This document shows, piece by piece, positions 9,473 to 18,212 of a stretch of 64,000 bases of DNA. The notes under the pieces were generated by a model, which made no database searches, was not told the origin of the DNA, and saw only the letters and a program-made list of their open reading frames with translations. Position numbers and translations under genes: made by a program. Position 1 is the first letter of the stretch, and the number at the start of each line of letters is the position of its first letter. The stretch is from Candidatus Atribacteria bacterium (GTDB taxonomy: Bacteria > Atribacterota > JS1 > SB-45 > 34-128). The stretch covers positions 1-64,000 of the forward strand of contig DMCY01000028.1 in assembly GCA_003451675.1 (NCBI GenBank), in the 5' to 3' direction.

Positions 9473-9970
9473 ATGGAAATAAAAGTGAAATATCCGGCGC
9501 TAGAAAATTTCACAAAATTTGGCACTATAGTAGTTCCCTCATTTAAAGAGTCTCCTGCTACCTTTTCAGAATATCATAATTACTGGCATAAAGTAGCAGA
9601 TATTTCTTCGTTAGGGGAAGAGGGTACTGTTGGTTATTTAGAGATTGAAAGGAAAGATAGAAAATTTTCTTTAGAAAAGATGGAAAGGCATCAGGAAACC
9701 TTAGAGGCTTTTATCCCTGTGTCAGGAGTAGGAATTTTTTGTCTTGCCCCTGCAAATCCAGACAGAAATGTTCCAGATATAAATTCTATTGAGGCTTTCT
9801 ATATAGATGGGTCTTCTTCATTTTTTCTTGCCCCGGGAGTATGGCATTGGCTTTCTTTCACTCTTACTCCTGAAATGAAATTTATCCTTCTTCTCAAAAA
9901 ATCTACCGTAGAAAAAGATTTGGAGATAGTAGATCTTCCGGAAAAAGTAAAAATTGTTCTAACAAAATAA
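9473..9970 (+). CDS. AllA-like (ureidoglycolate lyase family) cupin
   Basis: This 165-aa cupin is related to ureidoglycolate lyase. Recognisable family text is MERHQETLEAFIPVSG near residue 79 and LAPGVWHWLSF near residue 121. GGGGAGGAAAA precedes the ATG at 9473. No other ureide catabolism genes are nearby, and related cupins often act in sugar clusters, so ureidoglycolate is unlikely to be the true substrate. Its place between lyxose isomerase-like and rhamnose isomerase-like genes suggests a sugar-related step, for example an epimerase or lactone handling. That is inference. Confidence 0.6.
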   Translation: MEIKVKYPALENFTKFGTIVVPSFKESPATFSEYHNYWHKVADISSLGEEGTVGYLEIERKDRKFSLEKMERHQETLEAFIPVSGVGIFCLAPANPDRNVPDINSIEAFYIDGSSSFFLAPGVWHWLSFTLTPEMKFILLLKKSTVEKDLEIVDLPEKVKIVLTK

Positions 9971-10017
9971 TTTTAGGAGGCAAGAAAGGAGGAATAGGGT
10001 TATTTGCCCTAATTAAA

Positions 10018-11208
10018 ATGAGAGATTATAAAACAAGTTATAAAATTTTGAAGTCCTCTTTGGAGAAAAAGGGAATTAATGTAAGTGAAATTGAGAAAAA
10101 GTTAAAGGCATTAAAGATTGAGACTCCAAGTTGGGGTTATTCAGATTCAGGAACTCGTTTTGCAATTTTTAAGCAAAAAGGAGCTGCGAAGAGTGTAAAA
10201 GAAAAAATTCAGGACGCAGCAGAAGTACACAAGATCACCGGCATATGCCCATCTATTGCCTTGCATATTCCCTGGGATATGACAGAAAACTGGAATGATC
10301 TTTTGGAATATTCTCTTTCTTTGGGAATAAGGCCAGGAGCGATAAATCCTAATTTATTTCAGGATCCGGATTATAAATTTGGAAGCCTTTGTAACCCCGA
10401 TGAAAAAATAAGGAAAAAAGCAATTAATCATGTTTTGGAGTGTATAGAAATTGCAAAGATACTTAAATCTAAGGATATTTCTCTGTGGTTAGCCGATGGA
10501 ACTAATTATCCTGGCCAGGATGATATAAGAGGAAGAAAGCATAGATTGGAAGAAAGCTTAAAAGAGATTTACGATAATTTACAAGATGATATGCGCATAC
10601 TTATAGAATATAAATTCTTTGAACCGGCTTTTTATAATACTGACCTACCTGATTGGGGTACCGCCTATAATTTGTGCTTAAAATTAGGAAAAAGGGCAAT
10701 GGTATTAGTTGATTTAGGACATCATGCTTTAGGTACCAATATAGAACAGATTGTAGCATATCTATTGGATGAGAGAAAATTAGGGGGATTCCATTTTAAT
10801 AATAAAAAATATGCTGATGATGACCTTACAGTTGGCTCTATAAATCCTTATGAGCTTTTCCTTATTTTTAATGAATTAGTATCAGCAGAAGAGGATGGAA
10901 TAAAGTTGAATGTAGCTTATATGATAGACCAATGTCACAATCTTAAACCAAAAATTGAAGAAATGCTTCAAAGTGTTGAAAATATTCAAAAAACATATGC
11001 AAAAGCTCTAATTGTAGATAGGAAATCCTTAAGAAAATTCCAGCAAGCTGAAGATATAATTATGGCTGAGAAGATAATAACTGAAGCTTTTGAAACTGAT
11101 ATAACACCTCTTTTATTTAAAGTAAGGGAAGAGATGGGTGTACCTTTAGATCCTCTTGAATTTTTTAGAGAGAGTGGGTATTTAGAGAAGATTCAAAGGC
11201 AAAGATAA
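10018..11208 (+). CDS. rhaI: L-rhamnose isomerase-like sugar isomerase (RhaI type)
   Basis: This 396-aa TIM-barrel isomerase is of the Thermotoga/Pseudomonas stutzeri RhaI type rather than E. coli RhaA. Metal ligands expected for this family are visible in order: Glu of LIEYKFF (about 198), Asp and His of VDLGHHALG (about 238), and the His and Asp residues of GFHFNNKKYADDDL (about 262). Family enzymes convert L-rhamnose to L-rhamnulose and often act on L-lyxose, D-allose and others. It ends the sugar cluster; 286 bases of AT-rich sequence with a promoter separate it from the BMC operon. Confidence 0.78.
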   Translation: MRDYKTSYKILKSSLEKKGINVSEIEKKLKALKIETPSWGYSDSGTRFAIFKQKGAAKSVKEKIQDAAEVHKITGICPSIALHIPWDMTENWNDLLEYSLSLGIRPGAINPNLFQDPDYKFGSLCNPDEKIRKKAINHVLECIEIAKILKSKDISLWLADGTNYPGQDDIRGRKHRLEESLKEIYDNLQDDMRILIEYKFFEPAFYNTDLPDWGTAYNLCLKLGKRAMVLVDLGHHALGTNIEQIVAYLLDERKLGGFHFNNKKYADDDLTVGSINPYELFLIFNELVSAEEDGIKLNVAYMIDQCHNLKPKIEEMLQSVENIQKTYAKALIVDRKSLRKFQQAEDIIMAEKIITEAFETDITPLLFKVREEMGVPLDPLEFFRESGYLEKIQRQR

Positions 11209-11409
11209 CTTTATTTTATTTTAACTTCTTTTACAATCCATTAATTTTTCAATTATAAAACTTCAAAGAATAAAAGAATAATAGAAATAAATTTATTAAT
11301 TCTTTAATCCGCTAAACAACAGCTTTTTTATATCAACAGAGATATTTTAAATAAAAAGATTTAAAAATTATAAAAATATTAATTATTTAAAAAAATAGCC
11401 AAAAAAGTG

Positions 11410-11438
11410 TTGACATGAAAATAATAATATGTTAAAAT
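11410..11438 (+). promoter_or_regulatory. sigma-70 promoter of the BMC operon
   Basis: TTGACA (11410-11415), 17 bases, TAAAAT (11433-11438). It lies 56 bases before the first shell gene, which has an AAGGAGG ribosome site. A start site here would give a short leader; no clear operator was found by eye. Confidence 0.8.
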
Positions 11439-11494
11439 GTTACAAAAGTAAAATAAATTGTTAAAAAAATAACATTAAGGAGGTAAAAAGAAAG

Positions 11495-11818
11495 ATGGAA
11501 GTTTATACAGATGCATTAGGAATGATTGAAACAAGAGGTTTTGCAGCAATGGTAGAGTCAGCAGATGCTATGGTGAAAGCAGCCAGGGTAGATTTGGTGG
11601 GCTATGAAAAAATTGGTGGTGGATATAATACTGCAATCGTACGTGGAGATGTAGCAGCTGTTCGAGCTGCTCTGGATGCAGGAAACGCCGCTGCTCAAAA
11701 AGTTGGCGAAGTAATTTCTGTTCATATTATCCCACGACCACATAGCAATGTAGATAAAGTTCTTCCTTTAGGCAGAGGCCCGGTCAAAGGTAAAAAAGAA
11801 AAAATGAGTACTGATTAA
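11495..11818 (+). CDS. BMC-H hexameric shell protein (PduA/EutM-like)
   Basis: This 107-aa single-BMC-domain protein forms the hexagonal facets of the compartment shell. Family text includes [20 protein letters not shown] at the N-terminus, [14 protein letters not shown] mid-protein and [11 protein letters not shown] near residue 74. The C-terminal tail (about residues 90-107, [13 protein letters not shown]) is charged. It is the only BMC-H in the window, so it should be the bulk facet protein. Confidence 0.95.
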   Translation: MEVYTDALGMIETRGFAAMVESADAMVKAARVDLVGYEKIGGGYNTAIVRGDVAAVRAALDAGNAAAQKVGEVISVHIIPRPHSNVDKVLPLGRGPVKGKKEKMSTD

Positions 11819-11849
11819 TTGATTCGCCCATAATATAGGAGGAAAAAAT

Positions 11850-12140
11850 ATGATATTGGCAAAAGTAGTGGGTACGGTTGTATCAACCAGAAAAGAACCG
11901 AAAATTGAGGGCATAAAATTTTTACTTCTGGAGAAAATTAATCCTTCGAACATGCAGGGGAAAGGTGATTATCTGGTAGCAATGGATAGCGTGGGAGCAG
12001 GATTAGGGGAAGTAGTCTTTTATGCAGCCGGAAGTAGTTCCCGGATGACAACTACTACTGAAGGCAAACCGAGTGATGCAACTATAATATCTATCGTCGA
12101 TTCTATAGATATTAACGGGGAATATGTGTATAAAAAATAA
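11850..12140 (+). CDS. BMC-P pentameric vertex protein (EutN/CcmL family), copy 1
   Basis: This 96-aa protein has the family start MxLAKVVGTVVSTRK, the middle block DYLVAMDSVGAGLGEVVFY and the end IISIVDSIDI. BMC-P pentamers cap the vertices of the shell. An AGGAGG site precedes the ATG. It is the first of four BMC-P paralogues in this operon. Confidence 0.93.
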   Translation: MILAKVVGTVVSTRKEPKIEGIKFLLLEKINPSNMQGKGDYLVAMDSVGAGLGEVVFYAAGSSSRMTTTTEGKPSDATIISIVDSIDINGEYVYKK

Positions 12141-12163
12141 TTAAATTGTTTAGGGATTTTTTC

Positions 12164-12222
12164 GTAGGGGTTCGATTCATCGAACCCGTAATGAAAACGG
12201 GTCGGATAAATCCGACCCCTAC
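12164..12222. repeat. double palindromic repeat (GTAGGGG family) inside the BMC operon
   Basis: Two short palindromes, one built on TTCGAT/ATCGAA and one on GTCGGAT/ATCCGAC, are joined head to head by GTAGGGG and CCCCTAC ends. The same motif recurs near 20460, 50942, 50997, 51691 and 62800. Lying between two BMC-P genes of the same operon, it may form a strong RNA hairpin that changes expression of the downstream shell genes. Confidence 0.7.
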
Positions 12223-12323
12223 TTAAAAAACAATACTTTAAACGGAAAAAGTTTTGAGTTTTAAACTATCAACTAATTTATTTATTCCTAAAATTTCAAG
12301 AAATTAATTAAAAAGAGGTTGAG

Positions 12324-12611
12324 ATGATATTTGGTAAAATTGTGGGGACTATAGTTAGTGCCCAAATAGATGAAGGAATAAAAGGAAAGAAATGTCTTCT
12401 TGCTCAAACTTGCAATTACAAAGGAGAGGTAGATGATAATTATTTGGTAGCAGTAGACCTTGTCGGAGCGGGAGTAGAAGAGATAGTAATAATATCTCAG
12501 GGGAGTTCAGCAAGACAGACAGAAAGCACCTATCAGAAACCAGTCGATTGTGTAATCGTAGGAATTGTCGATATGGTAGAAGAACACAATAAAATTGTTT
12601 TTAAAAAATAG
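12324..12611 (+). CDS. BMC-P pentameric vertex protein (EutN/CcmL family), copy 2
   Basis: This 95-aa protein starts MIFGKIVGTIVSAQ and carries DYLVAVDLVGAG followed by a C-terminal GIVDMVEEH. It is clearly homologous to copies at 11850, 16227 and 16499 but divergent in the loop at residues 17-35. It is separated from copy 1 by 183 bases that hold the palindromic repeat. Confidence 0.93.
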   Translation: MIFGKIVGTIVSAQIDEGIKGKKCLLAQTCNYKGEVDDNYLVAVDLVGAGVEEIVIISQGSSARQTESTYQKPVDCVIVGIVDMVEEHNKIVFKK

Positions 12612-12642
12612 GAGATATAGTTTATAAGAAGGGGAATGACTT

Positions 12643-13965
12643 ATGGCACTAGAAAATGTGCTAAAGGATATGGGAGTAGTAGGAGCTGGCGGTGCCGGTT
12701 TCCCCACCCATATAAAAGTGGCAAACAAATATGATGTAGTAATTGGAAATGGAGCGGAATGCGAACCTCTTCTTTACAATGATAAATATATTATAGAAAG
12801 ACAAGGAGAAGAGGTAGTAAAAGGTTTAGAGTTAATTATGCAGTCGACTGGTGCAAAAAAAGGGGTAATCGCCCTGAAAAAAAAAGACCTATCCATTGCA
12901 GGAAATATAAAAAAAGTTATAGCCGGAAAGAAAAATATATCGCTATTCCTTCTTAAGGATTACTATCCGGTCGGTGATGAGTTTATCCTGGTGCAGGAAA
13001 TTACCGGCAAAGTTATTCCGGAAGGCGGGATTCCTCCGGATATAGGTTGCTTGGTAAATAATGTAGAGACTTTAAGAAATGTGTATATGGCAGAAAAAGG
13101 TAATGCGGTTACCAGAAGGGCACTAACCTGTATAGGAGAAGTAAAAAAACCGGGTATCATAATTGCACGAATTGGTACTTCTTTTCGGGAAATTATTAAT
13201 CTTTGTGAACCTACGATAGAAGATTTTGTAGTCATTGTGGGGGGACCTATGATGGGCAAGGTAGTCTTTGATCTTGATACGCCAGTAATTAAAACTACCA
13301 CCGGGATTCTGGTTTTACCTCGGGACCATCCCTTAGTTTTAAAGAAGACTTTAAGAATTGAGTATATTATCAAGCAAAGCAAAGCTGCCTGCTGTCAATG
13401 CAGTTATTGTACTGACTTATGTCCTCGTTATTTATTAGGTCACGAGCTTTATCCCCATAAGATTATGAGACAGATAAACTTTGGACTCGATCTTCCGTAT
13501 GAAATAATTCAAAATGCTTTTCTATGCAGTGAATGCGGGCTTTGTGAGGTATTCGCCTGTCCGATGGAATTATCCCCTCGCATTATAAATCAAAAAATTA
13601 AGGAAAATCTTCTGGCAGCCGGCTATCAACCCAAGTTTTCGGGGAAAGAAGAAAATCTAAGAGAGATGAAAGAATATAGAAATATCCCCAGTTCGAGGAT
13701 TAAAAATCGCTTGAGATTAGATAAGTATGATGAAGATGGCCTGCATCCATTAGCGGTAATAGAAACCGACCCCGATCAAGTGGAGGTTTTACTCAAACAA
13801 CATACGGGTGTTCCTTCGAAGCCTGTAGTGAAAATCGGTGAACAAGTAAATGAGGGTGATCTTATTGCGGAAATTCCCAAGGGAAAATTGGGTGCTCGGT
13901 TACACTCCAGCATTAAAGGCAGAATAACTTATATTGATGAGGAAAGGATTATTATTAAAAAATAA
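12643..13965 (+). CDS. pduS: PduS/RnfC-like flavin and iron-sulfur electron-transfer protein
   Basis: This 440-aa protein has the order seen in PduS: N-terminal RnfC/51-kDa FMN region (GGAGFPTHIK near residue 16), SLBB region around 130-200, and two ferredoxin-type motifs, CxxCxxCxxxCP at about 250-260 and CxxCxxCxxxxCP at about 294-305, followed by a C-terminal biotinyl/lipoyl-like segment. PduS was described as cobalamin reductase, but no B12-dependent enzyme is encoded here. A role moving electrons from NADH made by the aldehyde dehydrogenase across or within the shell is more likely. Confidence 0.85.
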   Translation: MALENVLKDMGVVGAGGAGFPTHIKVANKYDVVIGNGAECEPLLYNDKYIIERQGEEVVKGLELIMQSTGAKKGVIALKKKDLSIAGNIKKVIAGKKNISLFLLKDYYPVGDEFILVQEITGKVIPEGGIPPDIGCLVNNVETLRNVYMAEKGNAVTRRALTCIGEVKKPGIIIARIGTSFREIINLCEPTIEDFVVIVGGPMMGKVVFDLDTPVIKTTTGILVLPRDHPLVLKKTLRIEYIIKQSKAACCQCSYCTDLCPRYLLGHELYPHKIMRQINFGLDLPYEIIQNAFLCSECGLCEVFACPMELSPRIINQKIKENLLAAGYQPKFSGKEENLREMKEYRNIPSSRIKNRLRLDKYDEDGLHPLAVIETDPDQVEVLLKQHTGVPSKPVVKIGEQVNEGDLIAEIPKGKLGARLHSSIKGRITYIDEERIIIKK

Positions 13966-13985
13966 TAATGAAAGATAGGTAAGAT

Positions 13986-14540
13986 ATGGATATAATCGTT
14001 CTTGGCGTATTAGAATTTAACAGTATAGCAATAGGGATAAAGGCTTTAGATGGCATAGTAAAAGCTGCCTCGGTGAAAGTAATAGATGCGAGGACGATTT
14101 GTCCGGGAAAATTTGTAGTTCTCTTTACCGGTGATGTGGCAGCAGTCGATGCTTCTCTTACCGCTGGCAAGGAAATTGGAGAAGGTTACATAGTTGATGA
14201 ATTATTTATTCCCAATTTACACTCTCAGATTATTCCGGCAATTATCGGTACGGTTGAATGTAAAATTTGGGATGCTGTGGCAGTAGTAGAATCTTTTTCG
14301 GTAGTTGCCAGTATTGAAGCTGCCGACATAGCTGCCAAGACTGCCAATGTTCTAATTAGCGAGGTTAGATTGGCTGTGGGGATGGGCGGTAAATCTTATA
14401 TTAAAATGATAGGAAATATAGATGAGGTAGAAGCTGCAGTTAAGGCAGCAGTAAAGATTATAGGTGATAAAGGTCTGCTTTGTAAAGAGGTCGTTATTCC
14501 TAACCCCCATCCGGAGATTAAACCTTATTTTATTTATTAA
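13986..14540 (+). CDS. BMC-T tandem-domain trimeric shell protein
   Basis: At 184 aa it has two BMC domains in tandem: residues about 2-90 (VLEFNSIAIGIKALDG) and 95-180 (WDAVAVVESFSVVASIEAAD). Two-domain proteins form trimeric pseudo-hexamers, often with larger or gated pores, or in the PduT subgroup with a pore iron-sulfur cluster. No conserved pore Cys is obvious. The PduS-like gene just upstream makes electron transfer through this trimer a reasonable idea. Confidence 0.9.
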   Translation: MDIIVLGVLEFNSIAIGIKALDGIVKAASVKVIDARTICPGKFVVLFTGDVAAVDASLTAGKEIGEGYIVDELFIPNLHSQIIPAIIGTVECKIWDAVAVVESFSVVASIEAADIAAKTANVLISEVRLAVGMGGKSYIKMIGNIDEVEAAVKAAVKIIGDKGLLCKEVVIPNPHPEIKPYFIY

Positions 14541-14575
14541 AGATAAAACAGAAATTTACACATAGGTGGTAAATT

Positions 14576-16018
14576 ATGGAAATAAACGAAAAAGATTTGA
14601 AATTAATAATTGAAAGTGTGCTTAATAAATTAGAAAGCACTAAAAGTGATAAAAAAATATTAGATAGTTCATTAAATAGACCTTGTTCAGGGCAGGATGG
14701 TATTTTTCAAGAGGTAAATGCTGCTGTTGATGGTGCTGAAGTTGCTCATCTCGAACTGGTGAAATTAACTCTCGAAAAACGTAGAGAAATAATTCGAAGC
14801 ATACGCAAAATAACTATGAGCAACCTGGAAGAAATTTCTAAATTGGCGGTAGAGGAAACAACTTTTGGCAGAGTAGAAGATAAGATTGAAAAAAATAGAT
14901 TGGCTGCTTTAAAAACGCCGGGGGTAGAAGACCTCGAACCTACAGCTTATTCCGATGATAATGGAATGACCTTAACGGAACGGGCAGCTTATGGGGTTAT
15001 CGGTTCCATTATCCCCTCTACTAACCCTACTTCCACAGTTATTAATAATGGAATAAGCATGATTGCCGGTGGGAATTCGGTAGTTTTCAATCCCCATCCT
15101 ATGGCTAAAAAAAGTTCCTGCTTTACTGTTTCCTTAATCAATCAGGCGATTGTAAAAGCCGGGGGTCCTCCCAATGTTCTGTGTGCTATTGGCAATCCGA
15201 CTATCGATTCAGCTCAAACTTTAATGAAACATCCTAAGATTAAATTATTAGTGGTTACAGGTGGCCCGGCGGTAGTTAAGACAGCTATGAACAGTGATAA
15301 GAAAGTCATTGCTGCTGGTCCCGGAAATCCTCCCTGTGTGGTTGATGAAACCGCCGATTTAGTTAAAGCCGGCTGTGATATTGTGAACGGAGCAGGATTT
15401 GATAATAATATTGTTTGTGTTTGCGAGAAGGAGATTTTAGCAGTTTCTCAAATTGCCGATAAATTAAAAGAAGAGATGGTAAAAAATGGTGCCTATGAAT
15501 TAAAAGGTGGGCAGATTGAAAAGGTGACTAAATTGGTGATTGCTGACCCGGGAAAGCCCGGACATGAAGGAGCATCGAACAAAGAATATGTGGGGAAAGA
15601 CGCCAGTGTAATTGCCCGGGATATCGGGTTAGACATTTCCGAACAGACCAAAATATTACTTTGCGAAGTAGACCGTTATCATCCTTTAGTCTGGACTGAA
15701 CAGCTTTTACCGGTGATTCCCCTGGTTCGTTTTAACCATGTTGATGAAGCTATAGATTTTGCCGTGCAGTGTGAGCATAATTTTAGACATACTGCATCTA
15801 TTCATTCCCGGAATATTGCTAAACTTTCCAGGATGGCTAAATTGATGAATTGTTCTCTTTTCATAAAAAATGGAGCAAATTATAGTGGTTTAGGATTCGG
15901 GGGAGCCGGTTATACTTCTTTTACTATTGCTACTCCTACCGGAGAAGGATTAACCCGGGCAAGAACTTTTACCCGGGAAAGACGTTGTGTCTTAGTCGGT
16001 TATTTTAGAATTGTTTAA
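14576..16018 (+). CDS. CoA-acylating aldehyde dehydrogenase (PduP/EutE-like)
   Basis: This 480-aa enzyme oxidises an aldehyde to acyl-CoA with NAD. The N-terminal 20 residues (MEINEKDLKLIIESVLNKLE) look like the amphipathic helix that targets cargo to BMC shells, followed by a polar linker to about residue 42. The catalytic core includes GVIGSIIPSTNPTSTVINN (about 141), the TGGPAVVKTAM block, and DNNIVCVCEKE around 275-290 with the expected catalytic Cys. With DeoC two genes downstream, acetaldehyde is the likely substrate and acetyl-CoA the product. Confidence 0.93.
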   Translation: MEINEKDLKLIIESVLNKLESTKSDKKILDSSLNRPCSGQDGIFQEVNAAVDGAEVAHLELVKLTLEKRREIIRSIRKITMSNLEEISKLAVEETTFGRVEDKIEKNRLAALKTPGVEDLEPTAYSDDNGMTLTERAAYGVIGSIIPSTNPTSTVINNGISMIAGGNSVVFNPHPMAKKSSCFTVSLINQAIVKAGGPPNVLCAIGNPTIDSAQTLMKHPKIKLLVVTGGPAVVKTAMNSDKKVIAAGPGNPPCVVDETADLVKAGCDIVNGAGFDNNIVCVCEKEILAVSQIADKLKEEMVKNGAYELKGGQIEKVTKLVIADPGKPGHEGASNKEYVGKDASVIARDIGLDISEQTKILLCEVDRYHPLVWTEQLLPVIPLVRFNHVDEAIDFAVQCEHNFRHTASIHSRNIAKLSRMAKLMNCSLFIKNGANYSGLGFGGAGYTSFTIATPTGEGLTRARTFTRERRCVLVGYFRIV

Positions 16019-16226
16019 AGTTAAATTAGTCATTAGCATTTAGTTAGCTAGTTAACAGGCTTATTAGTTAATTAGTTTAGTATTAATTCTTCAACTAGTT
16101 AACTAGTTAACCAGGTAACCAACTAACCAGCTAACGATATACGAGATACGAATTAGGTGTTAGGGAAAAAGGAAATTCCTATACAATAAATGTAATTTTT
16201 ATTAGTTGAAGATTTGGAGGTTAGAG
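16019..16226. repeat. low-complexity intergenic repeat tract (TTAACTAGT/AACCAG type)
   Basis: Between about 16040 and 16160 the sequence is a run of degenerate, partly palindromic units (GTTAACTAGTTAAC and AACCAGGTAACCAAC types) ending in ACGAGATACGAAT. A related tract occurs at 24880-24955. It is non-coding and splits the BMC operon; whether transcription reads through is not visible. Confidence 0.6.
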
Positions 16227-16496
16227 ATGAAATTAGGAAAGGTAATTGGTAATGTAGTTTGTACCCAGAAAGTAGAATCTTTTCAAGATATAAAACTATT
16301 ATTGCTGCAGCCTCTTAATGAAAAATTAGAAGAAATTGGTGATCCTGTAGTGGCTTGCGATACGGTTCAGGCAGGTATAAATGATATTGTTTTCTATGAA
16401 GGCGGCAGAGAGGCGGCTTTAGGGCTTAAAAATTGGTTCAACCCTTCTGATCTGACTATTATGGGTATAGTTGATCAGGTAAATATTGGAGAATAA
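16227..16496 (+). CDS. BMC-P pentameric vertex protein (EutN/CcmL family), copy 3
   Basis: The open frame begins at a TTG at 16206, but the ATG at 16227 has TGGAGG 6 bases upstream and gives the canonical family N-terminus MKLGKVIGNVVCTQK, so that start is chosen (89 aa). It carries DPVVACDTVQAGINDIVFY and ends GIVDQVNIGE. Its stop lies 2 bases before the ATG of copy 4. Confidence 0.92.
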   Translation: MKLGKVIGNVVCTQKVESFQDIKLLLLQPLNEKLEEIGDPVVACDTVQAGINDIVFYEGGREAALGLKNWFNPSDLTIMGIVDQVNIGE

Positions 16497-16498
16497 TT

Positions 16499-16762
16499 AT
16501 GATTTTAGGCAAGGTGATCGGTAACGTAGTTTCCACTATAAAGCTTCCGATTTATCAGGGATATAAGATTTTAATCGTTCAACCTGTGAATGATAAAGAA
16601 GAGCCGCAAGGGGAAAGTGTTTTGGCTCTGGATACTGTCCAGGCAGGGGTGGGAGATACGGTCCTGGTGATTGATGAAGGGAATTCTTCCCGTTTGATTA
16701 TGAATAATTCAACTGCCCCGGTAAGAACTATGATTGTAGGAATTGTCGACGCAATTAAATAA
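16499..16762 (+). CDS. BMC-P pentameric vertex protein (EutN/CcmL family), copy 4
   Basis: At 87 aa it starts MILGKVIGNVVSTIK, contains SVLALDTVQAGVGDTVLV and ends IVGIVDAIK, a textbook CcmL/EutN protein. It is closest by eye to copy 3, with which it is translationally coupled, suggesting a tandem duplication. Confidence 0.93.
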   Translation: MILGKVIGNVVSTIKLPIYQGYKILIVQPVNDKEEPQGESVLALDTVQAGVGDTVLVIDEGNSSRLIMNNSTAPVRTMIVGIVDAIK

Positions 16763-16785
16763 GGCTGATAGTAAGGTTAAATAAA

Positions 16786-17343
16786 ATGACTGATAGCATA
16801 AATCGAATAAAAATTATCCGGAATGTGGTTAGTGGGCTGTATTCTGCCACTACCCCTGAAAAAGTCCAGCCTGTTCCCAGTAATGTTCGGGATAAAGTGG
16901 AGTGTGTTGCTATTGGTTCAGATCATGGTGGATTTGAGGCCAAAGAAGTTATTAGAGATTATTTGCGTAATATTGGGTATCGGGTTACAGATGTCGGGGC
17001 TTTTAGTAAAGATAGTGTGGATTATCCTGATTTTGCCCTTAAAGTGGCTAAGAAGGTGGCCAGCGGGGAATGCGACCGGGGCATTATGATTGATGGAGCC
17101 GGAATTGGCTCTTCAATGGTCTGTAATAAAGTTAAAGGGGTAAGGGCAGCTCTATGTTATAACCAAAAAACAATTATAAATAGCAAAGAACACAATAATG
17201 CAAATGTTTTGACTTTAGGCGGCCCATTACACACTACCGATGAATTACGCGAAATGGTAAAACTCTGGCTGGAAACTACTTTTGCCGGCGGAAGACATTG
17301 GAAAAGAGTTAATAAAATAATGGCTGTAGAAAGAAATCAATAA
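16786..17343 (+). CDS. rpiB: ribose-5-phosphate isomerase B with N-terminal extension
   Basis: This 185-aa protein matches RpiB/LacAB isomerases from residue about 38 (CVAIGSDHGGFEAKEVI), with DYPDFALKVAK, the GIMIDGAGIGSSM block and the N/H motif EHNNANVLTLGG. Typical RpiB has about 145-150 aa; here about 37 extra residues (MTDSINRIKIIRNVVSGLYS and a Pro-rich linker) precede the domain and look like a BMC-targeting helix. The enzyme interconverts ribose- and ribulose-5-phosphate, so sugar-phosphate chemistry probably takes place inside or at the shell. Confidence 0.9.
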   Translation: MTDSINRIKIIRNVVSGLYSATTPEKVQPVPSNVRDKVECVAIGSDHGGFEAKEVIRDYLRNIGYRVTDVGAFSKDSVDYPDFALKVAKKVASGECDRGIMIDGAGIGSSMVCNKVKGVRAALCYNQKTIINSKEHNNANVLTLGGPLHTTDELREMVKLWLETTFAGGRHWKRVNKIMAVERNQ

Positions 17344-17370
17344 AAATTTGAAAAGAGGAGGTGTAAAATT

Positions 17371-18186
17371 ATGGATATAGATAAGATGGATAAAAAAGAA
17401 TTGATAGATAAGATTAGTGATGAAATAATATCAAAGTTAAAGAAGACATCTTCTTCTGATAGTCTTTCTTTTAAATCTGATTCGGGTAATAAAAATATAA
17501 AGAGTTCTTCCGAGGGTTGCAAGATACAAATCAACACCCCTGCTGACCTTGCACCTTATATTGACCATACTTTGTTAAAGCCTGATGCAACAGAGGCTCA
17601 GGTGAAAAAATTATGTGAAGAAGCTGTTCAGTATGGTTTTTATACGGTTTGTGTTAATCCTTCCTGGGTGGAATATTGTGCCAGGAAATTAAGGGGGACC
17701 GGAGTTAAAGTCTGCGCTGTCGTGGGATTTCCATTAGGGGCAACAGACAGCAGGACCAAGGCCTATGAGACTCGTAATGCCATAGAAAACGGAGCTGATG
17801 AAATAGATACGGTGATTAATGTAGGGGCTTTAAGAAACGGTGACCTTAAAACCGTAGAAGAAGATTTAAGAGCAGTGCTAAGGGCTTGCAGAAGTACTAC
17901 GACTACCAAAGCAATTATTGAAACTTGTCTACTATCAGACGAGGAAAAAGTAATAGCTTCTCAATTAGTAAAAAAAGTTGGTTACGACTTTGTAAAGACC
18001 TCAACCGGTTTTTCTGCTGCCGGGGCTACTGCCCATGATGTTGCTCTGATTCGCAGGACAGTCGGCCCAAAAATGGGTATTAAAGCGGCAGGCGGAATCC
18101 GTACTTACGAAGATGCTTTACTAATGATTCGCTCCGGAGCAACCCGGCTGGGCTGTAGTGCCAGTGTAAAGATTGTTAGTGTTTAA
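17371..18186 (+). CDS. deoC: deoxyribose-phosphate aldolase with BMC-targeting N-terminus
   Basis: This 271-aa aldolase cleaves 2-deoxyribose-5-phosphate into acetaldehyde and glyceraldehyde-3-phosphate. The core runs from about residue 58 ([16 protein letters not shown]) and includes the Schiff-base lysine in FVKTSTGFS (about 209) and the Lys of [14 protein letters not shown] (about 239). The first 55 residues are an amphipathic helix ([19 protein letters not shown]) and a Ser/Asp-rich linker, typical of cargo targeting. A usual DeoC has about 220 aa. It is the probable aldehyde source of this compartment. Confidence 0.94.
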   Translation: MDIDKMDKKELIDKISDEIISKLKKTSSSDSLSFKSDSGNKNIKSSSEGCKIQINTPADLAPYIDHTLLKPDATEAQVKKLCEEAVQYGFYTVCVNPSWVEYCARKLRGTGVKVCAVVGFPLGATDSRTKAYETRNAIENGADEIDTVINVGALRNGDLKTVEEDLRAVLRACRSTTTTKAIIETCLLSDEEKVIASQLVKKVGYDFVKTSTGFSAAGATAHDVALIRRTVGPKMGIKAAGGIRTYEDALLMIRSGATRLGCSASVKIVSV

Positions 18187-18212
18187 AATAAAATAATGTA
18201 GGATGATGAAAA

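Noticed and set aside
9355..9546. 63-aa frame just before the AllA-like gene
   Set aside because: It overlaps both a promoter-like element and the start of a conserved gene, and its product is low-complexity Ile/Leu/Lys.
9473..9970. Allantoin/ureide catabolism role for the AllA-like protein
   Set aside because: No other ureide genes are in the window and the context is sugar catabolism; the name describes the fold only.
12963..13382. 139-aa minus-strand open frame in the PduS-like gene
   Set aside because: Antisense shadow; the sense frame has complete iron-sulfur and flavin motifs.
16823..17089. 88-aa plus-strand frame overlapping rpiB
   Set aside because: It is rpiB read in another frame; no start signal and no family match.
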